Both the position numbers and the translations under genes were made by a program. A DNA stretch of 64,000 bases, taken from the NCBI GenBank assembly GCA_963705515.1, contig CAVPJV010000009.1, positions 806,001-870,000 on the forward strand, in the 5' to 3' direction. Below the pieces are notes generated by a model that saw only the letters and a program-made list of their open reading frames with translations, was not told the DNA's origin and did no database searches. Numbering within the stretch: position 1 is the first letter of the stretch; each line of letters starts with the position of its first letter. Origin of the DNA: Gaiellasilicea sp963705515 (GTDB taxonomy: Bacteria > Actinomycetota > Thermoleophilia > Gaiellales > Gaiellaceae). Positions 25,292 through 33,686 of this stretch are shown here, one piece after another.

Positions 25292-26704
25292 ATGACCGAG
25301 CACGTCCCGATCACCACCGGCCAGCAGCTCGGCCGCCGCTCTTGGGCGGAGCCCTGGAAGATCAAGATGGTCGAGCCGCTGTGGATGTCGACGCGGCCCG
25401 AGCGCGAGCGCGCGCTCGCCGAGGCCGGCTACAACACCTTCCTGCTGCGCTCGGAGGACGTCTATATCGACCTCCTCACCGACTCGGGCACGAACGCGAT
25501 GAGCGACCGCCAGTGGGCGGGGATGATGCTCGGAGACGAGGCCTACGCCGGCAGCCGCAACTTCTACCACCTCGAAGCGGCCGTTCAGCGCTTCTACGGC
25601 TACGAGCACGTCGTCCCGACGCATCAGGGCCGCGGCGCAGAGCATCTGATCAGCCAGATCGCGATCGAGCCGGGCCAGTACGTCCCCGGGAACATGTACT
25701 TCACGACGACGCGGCTGCACCAGGAGCGCGCCGGCGGCGTCTTCGTCGACGTGATCCGGGACGAGGCGCACGATCCCGAGAGCCTGCACCCGTTCAAGGG
25801 CGACGTCGACCTCGACAAGCTCGAGGCACTCGTCGCCGAGCACGGGGCCGAGCGGATCGCGTACGTCTCGCTCGCCGGCACCGTCAACATGGCGGGCGGG
25901 CAGCCGGTCTCGATGGCGAACGTGAAGGCGCTGCGCGCGCTCTGCGACCGGCACGGGATCAGGCTCTTCCTCGACGCAACGCGCATGGTCGAGAACGCCT
26001 GGTTCATCCAGGAGCGCGAGGAGGGCTACGCGGACACGTCGGTGGCGGAGATCCTGCTCGAGTTCTGCTCCTACACCGACGGCGCCTGGATCTCGGCGAA
26101 GAAGGACAGCCTCGTCAACATCGGCGGCTGGCTCGCGCTCCGCGACCCGGAGCTCTTCGAGGAGGCGCGCAACCTCGTCGTCGTCTTCGAGGGCCTGCAC
26201 ACCTACGGCGGCCTCGCGGGGCGCGACCTGGAGGCGATCGCGATCGGGATCGAGGAGTCGGTGCAGGACGACCACGTGCGCTCCCGGATCGGCCAGGTCT
26301 ACTACCTCGGCGAGCTCCTCGACGCGGCGAGCATCCCCTTCGTCCGCCCCGTCGGCGGGCACGCGATCTTCCTCGACGCGCGCCGCTTCTACCCGCACCT
26401 CGAGCAGGATCTCTTCCCCGCCCAGACGCTCGCCGCCGAGCTCTACCTCGACTCCGGGATCCGCTCGATGGAGCGCGGCATCGTCAGCGCCGGCCGCGAC
26501 CCGGAGACGGGCGACCACCAGCGCCCGGCGCTCGAGCTGACCCGACTGACGATCCCCCGCCGCGTCTACACACAGGCGCACATGGACGTCGTCGCCGAGT
26601 CGGTCGAGTCGGTCTACGCCGCGCGCGAACAGGCGCGCGGGCTGCAGATGACCTACGAGCCGCGGTACCTGCGCTTCTTCCAGGCGCGGTTCGAGCCGCT
26701 CTAG
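25292..26704 (+). CDS. tpl: Tyrosine phenol-lyase (PLP enzyme)
   Basis: The 470-aa protein aligns along its length with the beta-eliminating lyase family (tyrosine phenol-lyase and tryptophanase), which cleave aromatic amino acids to phenol or indole, pyruvate and ammonia. The PLP lysine is in WISAKKDSLVNIGG, and the aldehyde loop is THQGRGAEH. MYFTTTR and SMERGIVSAGR carry the Thr and Arg that in characterised tyrosine phenol-lyases contact the substrate hydroxyl. Tryptophanases have a hydrophobic residue in place of that Arg. This favours tyrosine over tryptophan. ATG 25292 gives the family's usual N terminus (MTEHVPITTG...). Clean frame. Confidence 0.85.
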   Translation: MTEHVPITTGQQLGRRSWAEPWKIKMVEPLWMSTRPERERALAEAGYNTFLLRSEDVYIDLLTDSGTNAMSDRQWAGMMLGDEAYAGSRNFYHLEAAVQRFYGYEHVVPTHQGRGAEHLISQIAIEPGQYVPGNMYFTTTRLHQERAGGVFVDVIRDEAHDPESLHPFKGDVDLDKLEALVAEHGAERIAYVSLAGTVNMAGGQPVSMANVKALRALCDRHGIRLFLDATRMVENAWFIQEREEGYADTSVAEILLEFCSYTDGAWISAKKDSLVNIGGWLALRDPELFEEARNLVVVFEGLHTYGGLAGRDLEAIAIGIEESVQDDHVRSRIGQVYYLGELLDAASIPFVRPVGGHAIFLDARRFYPHLEQDLFPAQTLAAELYLDSGIRSMERGIVSAGRDPETGDHQRPALELTRLTIPRRVYTQAHMDVVAESVESVYAAREQARGLQMTYEPRYLRFFQARFEPL

Positions 26705-26757
26705 GAGACCAGCGCAGCCAGGGGGACCGCAGCGGCCAGAAAAGCGAAATCCGCGGT

Positions 26758-27213
26758 GTGTCCCTCCACGAGGCCGCGGGCGTCCCGTACGAGGTGATCC
26801 CCCACCCGCACAGCGAGACGGCCGCCGCCGAGGCGCGCGCGCTCGGGCTGCCGCTCGACGGCGTCGCGAAGACGCTCGTCGTCGAGACGGCGCAGGGCAA
26901 CGTCCGCGCCGTGCTCCCCGCCTCGGAGCGGATCTCGTCCGCCAAGCTCGCCGAGCTCCTCGGTGAGCGGCGCAAGAGCATCCACCTCGTCGCCGAGGAG
27001 AGCCTCCGCACGGACTACCCGGAGTTCGAGTTCGGCGCCGTCCCGCCGATCGGCGGCGCGCACCGCGACCCGGTGATCGTCGACACCCACGTCGCCGGTC
27101 ACGAGTCGATCGTGCTCGAGGCCGGCTCGCACGACGACTCGATCCGGATCGCCACCGCCGACCTCGTCCGGGTCGCCAAAGCCCGGATCGCGGACATCTG
27201 CGTCGAGGAGTAG
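26758..27213 (+). CDS. YbaK/ProX-type aminoacyl-tRNA deacylase
   Basis: The 151-aa protein is a single YbaK/EbsC-type editing domain: VPYEVIPHPHSETAAAEAR, GVAKTLVVET (containing the conserved Lys), VLPASERISSAKLAELLG, PIGGAHRDPVIVDTHVA. Family members hydrolyse mischarged tRNAs in trans, for example Cys- or Ala-tRNA(Pro). Start chosen at GTG 26758, the only plausible in-frame start, with no obvious ribosome site. It is 53 bases after the lyase gene and converges with the next gene. Confidence 0.85.
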   Translation: MSLHEAAGVPYEVIPHPHSETAAAEARALGLPLDGVAKTLVVETAQGNVRAVLPASERISSAKLAELLGERRKSIHLVAEESLRTDYPEFEFGAVPPIGGAHRDPVIVDTHVAGHESIVLEAGSHDDSIRIATADLVRVAKARIADICVEE

Positions 27214-27218
27214 CCGGC

Positions 27219-28164
27219 TCAGCGCTCCGGAGCGCAGTGCTTGTCGCCGCCGAGAATCTCGTCGAACCGGCGTGTCGCCTCGCGCTGCGCCGCTGCGTCG
27301 TAGCGTCGCAGGCGCGGCACGATCGTCTGCACGATCGGCGTCACGCCCGGGCCGATCGCCGAGATCCGGTGCTGCTCGCCGAGGCCGTTCCCGTTCGGCT
27401 TCGTGCTCGGGTAGCCGCTCGGGGGCACCTGCCGCGCGAACGAGTAACAGAAGCCGCCGTTGCCGGGATGCGTCACGATTGCGGTGTCGTGCTTCCAGCC
27501 GGGGCCGAAGTCCGAGTCGAAGGTGTCGATGGAGACGTTCCGCGCCCACTCGTCGCGCACGGTCGGGGACGGCGTCCGCGTCCCGTAGACCGGCCGGCCA
27601 CGGTAGAGCAGCCGGCCGAACATCCCCTGAGTACGAGCGTCCGTACGTCCAGTGCCGGTAGACCTCGAGCCTCGGCAGCTCGCCGCTCCAGTGCGAGACG
27701 TGGAGCTCGACGCCGCGCTGCTTCGCCGTCCACGGCGCGAAGCCCCGCATCGGCAGGTTCCGCTGCCACGCCTGCAGCGCCCAGTACGTCCCGTCGGCCG
27801 CCTTGCAGCCGACGACGAAGAACGGCAGCGCCGGGCCGTCGTAGCGCCCGCAGCCGTCCTGGAGCGAACGCCAGTAGTCCGGGTTCTTGCGGCTCTTCCA
27901 GCCACCGGAGTAGTCCATCCGGAACTTCGGCTGAACGGCGGGCGGGTTGGCCTGGTGGGGGATCCCGTCGATCGCGCCCCAGACGAGGACGTGGCGGCGC
28001 AGGCCCGCGGCGGTCGTGTACTCGACGAGCGCGATCCCGCGGTCGTTCACCTTCAGGGTCGGGTCGCTAACGCTCAGGTCGCCGAAGATGGCGCCCCCGG
28101 CGCTCCCGGGCACGCAGAGCGCAAACGCGCAGCCGAACAGGCCGAACCGTCTCTTCAGCATCAT
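27219..28164 (-). CDS. Secreted protein of unknown function (one frameshift)
   Basis: The product is read in two frames joined near 27630. A signal peptide (LFGCAFALCVPGSAGG) is followed by FGDLSVSDPTLKVNDRGIAL and a region rich in Trp/Tyr (YWALQAWQRNLPMRGFAPW; VELHVSHWSGELPRLEVYRHW). In the other frame come DEWARNVSIDTFDSDFGPGW and GNGGFCYSF, ending in HCAPER. About 315 aa. The sequence is strongly non-random on both sides of the break, so I treat the break as a base error. Cys residues suggest an exported, disulfide-bonded protein. Not recognised as a named family. Confidence 0.6.
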
Positions 28165-28196
28165 CCCCCCAGCGGGCTGACGAGCGGGGGCGAAGT

Positions 28197-29105
28197 CTAG
28201 CCGCGGCCCCGGTCGGACCGGGCGAGCGCGCCGAGGTAGACGCCGGCGAACACGATCGCGCCGCCGACGATCGTCGTCGCCGTGATCTCCTCGTCCGCGA
28301 TCAGCGCGCCCACGATCAGCGCGACGATCGGCATCAGCACGAAGACGTACGCGGTCGCCGAGGCCGTCCAGCGCTGCACCACGTAGAGCATGGCCAGGAA
28401 CAGCGCGACCGTCGCGGCGACGAGGTAGAGGACGGCGAGCTGGGTCTCACCGTCGGCGGGCAGCGCGAACGTCTCCCCGGCCACGACCGCTGCGAGCAAC
28501 AGCACCGCCGCGCCGGCCGTCATCCCGATCGCGTTCGTCATCACCGGGTGCTCCGGCCCGATCCGCTTCGAGACGATCACCGACTCGGACGCGCAGAGGA
28601 CGGCCGCGATCAGGAGCGCGTACGACTGCCAGCGGTAGTCGCCGGTGCCGGACTGGAAGAAGATCAGCGTCGTCCCGCCGAGCGCGACGAGGGCGCCGGC
28701 GAGCGCGCGGACGGTCAGCCGCTCGAGGCCGTGGCCGACGGCGAGCAGCAGGGTCAGCAGCGGCCCGACCGCCATCACGACGGCGCCGATCCCGGCGGGC
28801 ACGTCCTGCAGCGCCCAGTAGAGGCAGCCGTACGTGCCGCCGAAGGCCAGTACGCCGTACGCGACGGCCGGGCCGAGCACGCGGCGGCGCGGGAACGGCA
28901 GCCGCAGCACCGCGACGAGGACGGCGAAGACGGCGGCGGCGAGCGCGAAGCGGAGGAACGCGCCCCAGAGCGGATCGAGCTCGCGGTTGCTGAAGCGGAC
29001 GGCGACGAAGTTGCTGCCGCCGACCACGACCGCACCGGCGAACACGCTGAGTGCGAGCCGGTCGGGCGTGTGCTCGGCGCTCACCGCCCGACTGGCAGCC
29101 TCCAC
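28197..29105 (-). CDS. EamA/DMT-family transporter
   Basis: The 302-aa protein has ten hydrophobic segments arranged as two EamA repeats. Features include ALSVFAGAVVVGGSNFVAVRF at TM1, the GALVALGGTTLIFF boundary of the first repeat, and LMPIVALIVGALIADEEI in the second. It is an inner-membrane drug/metabolite exporter of unknown substrate. The GTG start overlaps by one base the stop of the upstream flippase gene (TAGTG), so the two are translationally coupled. Confidence 0.88.
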   Translation of the reverse strand: MEAASRAVSAEHTPDRLALSVFAGAVVVGGSNFVAVRFSNRELDPLWGAFLRFALAAAVFAVLVAVLRLPFPRRRVLGPAVAYGVLAFGGTYGCLYWALQDVPAGIGAVVMAVGPLLTLLLAVGHGLERLTVRALAGALVALGGTTLIFFQSGTGDYRWQSYALLIAAVLCASESVIVSKRIGPEHPVMTNAIGMTAGAAVLLLAAVVAGETFALPADGETQLAVLYLVAATVALFLAMLYVVQRWTASATAYVFVLMPIVALIVGALIADEEITATTIVGGAIVFAGVYLGALARSDRGRG

Positions 29106-30074
29106 TAGCCCGCGTTCTCGGTCGTCGGCGCGGCGACGACTGCAGGCTCGTCACTGCGGTGCCCGCGACGGATCAGGATCGCGCCGACGAGCACGAGCAG
29201 GGCCTCGACGAGCGTGATCGCGAGCCGGTTCAGCACGGTGGCGCCGAGCGCGATCGCCTCGGTCGTGACCGCCAGCAGCAGCCCGTACATCGAGGCCTCG
29301 CGAACACCGAGGCCGGAGGGTGCGAAGATCGCGAGCACGGCGACGATCGCGCCGACCGCGCTGACGCCGCCGAGGTACGGGATCTCCGAGACGGACGGAT
29401 CGCCGCCGAGCGCGCGGATCATGAAGAAGAGCGCCGCGCCGCCGAGCGGCCACGTCAGCGCGTAGAAACCGAGCAGCTCGAACGCCGTCCGCGCCGGCAG
29501 CGGCGCGACCTCGCTGGCGCCGAAGGGTCGCAGCAGCTTGCGTGCCATGGCCGCGAACACGGGCGGGTAGAGCAGGATGCCGACCAGGAGAGCGAAGGCG
29601 CCGAGCGGCACGAGCGGCACGTCGGCGCCGCCGATCAGCACGAGCCCGACGAGGAAGACCCCGACGCCGGCGAGCGCCGAGAGCCCGGCCTCGAGCAGGA
29701 TCGACGCGAGCACGACCGGCGTGTCCTTGACGCCGAAGCGCCGCAGCGCGACGACGCGTGCGGTCGGTGTCCAGACGCCGCCGGGGATGTACTTGGCGAG
29801 CATCGAGAGCATCTCCGCCTGCAGCGCGTAGCGGTACGGGATCCGGATCCCGTAGGCGGCGAGGATCCGAAGCCAGCCGAGCACGAAGACGAGGTAGTAG
29901 ACGGCGACGATGGCGGTGGCGATCGCGACGTCGCCGAGGTCGGCGTGGCGCAGCAGCGGCGCCGCCTCCGCCCAGACGTCCCGCAGCGCCCACCCGAGCG
30001 CGGCGAGCAGGATCGCCGAGCCCGATCAGCTCGAGCGTGACGTAGACACGCTTGTCGCGGAGCAGCTTCCTCAC
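29105..30074 (-). CDS. UPF0104 / lysylphosphatidylglycerol synthase-type membrane protein (one frameshift)
   Basis: The protein has about eight TMs of the AglD/MprF-flippase type. KYIPGGVWTPTARVVALRRFG and FAPSGLGVREASMYGLLLAV are characteristic cores. The N-terminal residues (MRKLLRDKRVYVTLELIGL) sit in another frame. One extra base near 30018 causes the shift, and removal restores AILLAALGWALRDVW. The start GTG 30074 has TACATT exactly 6 bases upstream, a leaderless-type promoter that supports this start. It heads an operon with the EamA transporter. Role: probable lipid or lipid-linked sugar flipping. Confidence 0.8.
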
Positions 30075-30118
30075 TCGCTCAATGTACGCGCCGGGCGTGT
30101 AAGACTCGTGTCAGCGAG

Positions 30119-31123
30119 ATGCCGGCGTTTCCACAGCGTTACAACGACGACTTCCACGGCTGGCCGGTCTCTCCCCAGCATCAGCAGCATCCGGTCCGCG
30201 GCACGTTCCTCGACCCGCGGCCCGACCCCACGTTCGGCGCCATCTACCACACCGGCGTCGACGTGGCCGTTCGGGACGACCGGCCCGAGCAGGGCGCCCC
30301 AGCCGGCCGGACGCACCGCGTCTACGCGATCGAGGGCGGAGTCGTCGACGTCGCGACCGAGCCCGGCGTTCGCGGCAACGTCCGCATCGGCCACTTCGGC
30401 TACGGGCACGTCGACGCGCGCGTCAAGCGCGGCGACCGCGTGCGTGCCGGGCAGTTCATCGGCTGGACGACGAAGGGCTCCTGGCACGTCCACCTGACCG
30501 AGTTCCACGTCACCGGTGACGGTACGACGGTGCTGCTGAACCCACTTCGGCCGGGCGGAAAGCTGAAGCCCTACGCCGACACGGCGCCGCCGGTCATCCA
30601 CGACGTCCGCTTCTACACGCCGGCGACACCGACCTGGGGCCGGCGGGTCACCGGCGTGGCGCAGCTGCCGCCGGCCGGGAAGCGGCTGGACAAGTCGCGC
30701 CTGGCCGGAGTCGTGGACATCAGGGCGCGCGTCAGCGACCCGCAGTCCTTCATCGGCTGGTTCAAGAACGTCCCCCTGCTCGCCGCGCCGCACCACCCGT
30801 ACCGGCTCGGCCTGCTGCTGATCGAGCGTCCCAGCGAGCGGGTCGTGCTGCGGCGCACGGTCTACATCGCCGCCCAGCAGATCCCGATCGTGACCGGACA
30901 GCACTACGCGCCCGGGACGAAGCAGAACCACCCCGCCCAGCCCGCCCTCAACCGCAAGATCCCGGGCGCGGGCGAGTACTGGTTCCGGCTCTTCCAGAAG
31001 CCGTACTGGAACACGACGCGGCTGAAGAACGGCCGCTACCTCCTCGTCGTCCGGGCGTGGGACGCGGCGGGCAACCGCGCCCGCAGGGACGTCGAGATCG
31101 GGATCCGGAACCCGCCCGTCTGA
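30119..31123 (+). CDS. M23-type metallopeptidase domain protein, copy 1
   Basis: The 334-aa protein begins with HGWPVSPQHQQHPVRGTFLDPR and an M23/LytM-like beta fold (residues about 15-140). Zinc-ligand motifs are HTGVD (HxxxD) and WHVHL (HxH), with VYAIEGGVVD and VKRGDRVRAGQFIGW between them. The C-terminal half (YWFRLFQKPYWNTTRLKNGRYLLVVRAWD...GNRARRD) looks like an Ig/fibronectin-type domain. There is no signal peptide or TM, unusual for an M23 cell-wall enzyme. It overlaps the second copy by one base (TGATG), so the pair is coupled. Confidence 0.75.
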   Translation: MPAFPQRYNDDFHGWPVSPQHQQHPVRGTFLDPRPDPTFGAIYHTGVDVAVRDDRPEQGAPAGRTHRVYAIEGGVVDVATEPGVRGNVRIGHFGYGHVDARVKRGDRVRAGQFIGWTTKGSWHVHLTEFHVTGDGTTVLLNPLRPGGKLKPYADTAPPVIHDVRFYTPATPTWGRRVTGVAQLPPAGKRLDKSRLAGVVDIRARVSDPQSFIGWFKNVPLLAAPHHPYRLGLLLIERPSERVVLRRTVYIAAQQIPIVTGQHYAPGTKQNHPAQPALNRKIPGAGEYWFRLFQKPYWNTTRLKNGRYLLVVRAWDAAGNRARRDVEIGIRNPPV

Positions 31124-31956
31124 TGAGCTACGGCTGGCCCGTGAAGCCCTTCGACGAGCAGCACCCGGTGCGCGGGTTCTTCTGCGATCCGCGCATCGGC
31201 GCGAAGGGCAGCAAGGCACTCCATTTCGGCGTCGACGTCTCCGCGCCGGACGGGACCCCCGTCTATGCGGTCGCGGGCGGCACCGTCCACTCCGAAGGCG
31301 CCCAGAACGTCGGGGTCGTCACCGGCACCGGCCGCTCGCACGGGTACTGGCACATCGTCAAGCGCGTCCAGCACGGCCAGCGGGTGCGGAAGCACGAGCT
31401 GCTCGGCCACGTCGCCAAGACCTGGGGCCACGTCCACTTCGCCGAGCGGATCGACGGGCACTACTGGAACCCGCTGCGTGAAGGCGGGCTGACGCCGTTC
31501 CACGACTTCGGCGCGCCGGTGATCGACCGGATCGTCGCTGAGCGCGGCGGCAGAGTCCTCCAGCCGGGCGCGCTGATCGGCGTCGTCAACCTGATCGCGG
31601 TGGCGCACGACAACCCGCCGATCTCGGCGCCGCCGCCCTGGCGCGGGCTGCCGGTGACGCCGGCGCTCGTCCGCTGGCGGCTCGTGCGCGACGGACGCGC
31701 CGTGATCCCGTGGCGTGTGGCGGCCGACTTCCGCACAACGCTCCGGAACGAGTTCCGCTTCAGCGAGATCTACGCCGGCGGGACGCGACAGAACCACCCG
31801 AACGCGCGTGGCCGCTACCGCTTCTGGCTCGCCCGCGCGTGGGACACGCGCCGCCACCGCGACGGCCGCTACCGGCTCGACGTCGAAGTGGCCGACGTTC
31901 GCGGCAACGCCTCGCGCGGGCACCTCGAGCTCGTGCTGCTGAACGACGAGGTCTAG
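31123..31956 (+). CDS. M23-type metallopeptidase domain protein, copy 2
   Basis: A paralogue of the preceding gene (277 aa), with the same layout. MSYGWPVKPFDEQHPVRGFF begins the protein, HFGVD gives HxxxD and GHVHF gives HxH. VYAVAGGTVHSEG and VQHGQRVRKHELLGH lie between, and the C terminus is a beta-domain with GRYRLDVEVADVRGNASRGH. All zinc ligands are present and again there is no signal peptide. The two copies probably arose by tandem duplication. Function could be intracellular murein handling or secretion by an unrecognised route. It converges with the first VapC gene, the stop codons overlapping. Confidence 0.75.
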   Translation: MSYGWPVKPFDEQHPVRGFFCDPRIGAKGSKALHFGVDVSAPDGTPVYAVAGGTVHSEGAQNVGVVTGTGRSHGYWHIVKRVQHGQRVRKHELLGHVAKTWGHVHFAERIDGHYWNPLREGGLTPFHDFGAPVIDRIVAERGGRVLQPGALIGVVNLIAVAHDNPPISAPPPWRGLPVTPALVRWRLVRDGRAVIPWRVAADFRTTLRNEFRFSEIYAGGTRQNHPNARGRYRFWLARAWDTRRHRDGRYRLDVEVADVRGNASRGHLELVLLNDEV

Positions 31957-32361
31957 GGGAGAAGCTCGGCATTCGTGGCGGCGGCCGCGAGCCGCCGGTC
32001 AGCCGTGATCAGCGGCACGTCGAGTGACTGGGCGAGCACGAGATAGGACGCGTCGTACGCCGACAGGCGATGCTCGAGAGCGAGCGGCCAGGCAGGCTCG
32101 CGCGAGGCGTGCATGGCCGTGCGTGAACAGGGGCAGCCTCACGACCGCATCGAGAATCTCGCCCGCGACCTTCGCCGACAGCAGATCCGAGCGGACGTAC
32201 TTCGCGAGCGCGCTGACGGTCTCGGCGTACGCGAGGTCCGGCACGTGCCCCTCGGCGTCGCCCGCTTCGACGGCACGCACCCAGTCACGCGCCGCCGGCT
32301 CGTCGGCGACGGCCGAGCGAATCAGCACCGAGGCGTCGAGAACGACGCTAGCGGCTGTCAC
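31953..32361 (-). CDS. vapC: VapC-type PIN toxin, module 1 (one frameshift)
   Basis: The N-terminal half (VVLDASVLIRSAVADEP with the first catalytic Asp; ETVSALAKYV) is in one frame. The C-terminal half (ALEHRLSAYDASYLVLAQSL, VPLITADRRLAAAA, with the other PIN acidic residues) is in another, the shift lying near 32112. The whole is about 135 aa, the normal VapC length, and all acidic positions are kept. Product: an RNase toxin neutralised by the upstream antitoxin. The start overlaps the antitoxin gene by 14 bases. The break may be an error or may have silenced the toxin. Confidence 0.8.
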
Positions 32362-32599
32362 GATCCTGTCGAATCAGCTCTTCCGGAGTCGGCGCGTCCG
32401 GAGGCAGGTTGACACGCCTCGCGATCGCCTCCAGACGCCTCGTGATCGGGGTGTCCCGACGCTCTCGCTCGGCGCTCGCGCTGAGCACGCGCAGCACCTC
32501 GGCGTTGAGCGAGCGCCCATGCGCCTCGGCACGCTGCCGCAGCGTCTCGACGACCTCTGCGGGCACGTTGCGGATGTGGAGGGCCGGCACGTCGTTCAT
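32348..32599 (-). CDS. vapB: FitA/VapB-type ribbon-helix-helix antitoxin, module 1
   Basis: The 83-aa protein starts ALHIRNVPAEVVETLRQRA and continues HGRSLNAEVLRVL, the Arc/FitA-like RHH DNA-binding fold. The C-terminal half (RRLEAIARRVNLPPDAPTPEEL) is the toxin-neutralising tail. It precedes and overlaps its VapC gene, as is usual, and is probably autoregulatory. It lies back to back with a second VapBC module across 86 bases. Confidence 0.87.
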   Translation of the reverse strand: MNDVPALHIRNVPAEVVETLRQRAEAHGRSLNAEVLRVLSASAERERRDTPITRRLEAIARRVNLPPDAPTPEELIRQDRDSR

Positions 32600-32685
32600 G
32601 GTATCACTCTGCTAGCACATCACTGATCGATATGTCCGAACGGGACGATTGCGTATGCCTCAGAACGCAGCTACCGTATGACCGG
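32600..32685. promoter_or_regulatory. Shared divergent promoter of two VapBC modules
   Basis: This 86-base region separates two antitoxin starts pointing away from each other. It contains two ATCACT copies (near 32604 and 32621) and TACCGT at 32672-32677, 8 bases before ATG 32686, a likely -10 box for module 2. Both antitoxin complexes could bind here. Confidence 0.4.
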
Positions 32686-32892
32686 ATGGTGAAGCGCACG
32701 TCACTCAATCTCGATCTCGATCTCATCGCCGAGGCGCGCGAGGTGCTCGGCTCGAACGGGACGACGGACACCGTGCATCGCGCGCTCGAGGAAGTCGTCC
32801 GGCAGGAGAAGCTTCGCTGGCTCGCTGAGCGGGACTTCTCGGACCTCACGCCTGAGGCACTCGATCAGCTCCGGGCAACCCGAACCTGGTAG
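32686..32892 (+). CDS. vapB: VapB-type antitoxin, module 2
   Basis: The 68-aa protein begins MVKRTSLNLDLDLIAEAREVLG with an RHH-type N terminus, followed by TDTVHRALEEVVRQEKLRWL and an acidic tail, as in VapB antitoxins of the type II TA antitoxin family. I prefer ATG 32686 to the in-frame ATG at 32632, since the RHH strand (KRTSLNLD) begins at once. Its last codons overlap the toxin start. Confidence 0.83.
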   Translation: MVKRTSLNLDLDLIAEAREVLGSNGTTDTVHRALEEVVRQEKLRWLAERDFSDLTPEALDQLRATRTW

Positions 32893-33302
32893 AGCTCGCC
32901 GACACGAGCGCCTGGGCGAACCACGGCAAGGACGAGGCGGTCCGAGCAGACTTCGACAGCCGCGTGCAAGCCGGCGCCATCGCGACGTGCGACATGGTGA
33001 GACTCGAGCTGCTGTGGACGAGTCGCGATCACCAGGACTTCGTCCTCATGCGCGAGAAGTTCGATGCGCTGCGGACGGCCCCGATGGGTGAGCGCGTGTG
33101 GCGCCGCGCGACCGACGTCTTCGAGCTGTTCGCCGAGCGCGGCCCGCTCCATCATCGACAGATCGCGATTCAGGACCTCCTGATCGCTGCTGCTGCCGAA
33201 CTCGCCGAGTTGCCGGTACTGCACTACGACCGCGACTTCGAACTCATCGCCGAGGTCACGGGCCAGCCGGTGCGGGCTCTCGCGCCGCTCGGCTCGCTCT
33301 GA
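32886..33302 (+). CDS. vapC: VapC-type PIN toxin, module 2 (CTG start)
   Basis: The PIN domain must include the first catalytic Asp in VELADTSAWANHG. That excludes the ATG at 32964 and points to CTG 32886, which overlaps the end of the antitoxin gene. The other acidic blocks are DMVRLELLW, IAIQDLLIAAAAELAELPVLHYDRDF. The resulting 138 aa is normal for VapC. Its tail overlaps the end of an opposite-strand gene. Clean frame. Confidence 0.83.
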   Translation: MVELADTSAWANHGKDEAVRADFDSRVQAGAIATCDMVRLELLWTSRDHQDFVLMREKFDALRTAPMGERVWRRATDVFELFAERGPLHHRQIAIQDLLIAAAAELAELPVLHYDRDFELIAEVTGQPVRALAPLGSL

Positions 33303-33649
33303 CGCGCGGCGGCTCGACGCCGCATGTCCTCGACCATCTGCTCGGCCAGGCGCCAGACGATCGCCTGAACGAGTCTCGACCGGCACCCCAAGGCCTGCAC
33401 TTCGTCGATCGCTTCGCTCGCGCCGGGGATTCCGGCGCTGACGGCGCCTTCGAGACCGCGCACCGTCACCGGCTCGAGCCCGTCGGCCCACAGCTCCGGC
33501 GCCAGCGTCTCGGCTTCGCGACGCGCGTCGTGCTCGCGACCGACGTCGAGCGGGAACGCGACGTACGTCAGGCACGACAGACAGACCCCGGACGTCGTCA
33601 GATCGAGCTCGAGCCGAGCCGCGAGCTCGGAGGCGGCGCGCGCGTCCAC
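33224..33649 (-). CDS. Hypothetical protein at the end of the defence gene train
   Basis: The GTG-initiated frame (141 aa) has strong GC3 codon usage and protein-like composition: LTTSGVCLSCLTYVAFPLD and EHDARREAETLAPELWADGL. The last 25 residues overlap the VapC gene antisense and may be a chance extension. It begins 37 bases after the nuclease-helicase stop on the same strand, so it is probably the last gene of that operon. No known family; two close Cys (GVCLSC) could bind metal. Confidence 0.5.
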   Translation of the reverse strand: MDARAASELAARLELDLTTSGVCLSCLTYVAFPLDVGREHDARREAETLAPELWADGLEPVTVRGLEGAVSAGIPGASEAIDEVQALGCRSRLVQAIVWRLAEQMVEDMRRRAAARQSEPSGARARTGWPVTSAMSSKSRS

Positions 33650-33686
33650 GACTCGATCGAAGCAGACGAGACGTCACGCCTCTGCA

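Noticed and set aside
25292..26704. Tryptophanase
   Set aside because: The C-terminal region keeps SMERG.ISAGR-like residues of tyrosine phenol-lyase rather than the hydrophobic replacement seen in tryptophanases.
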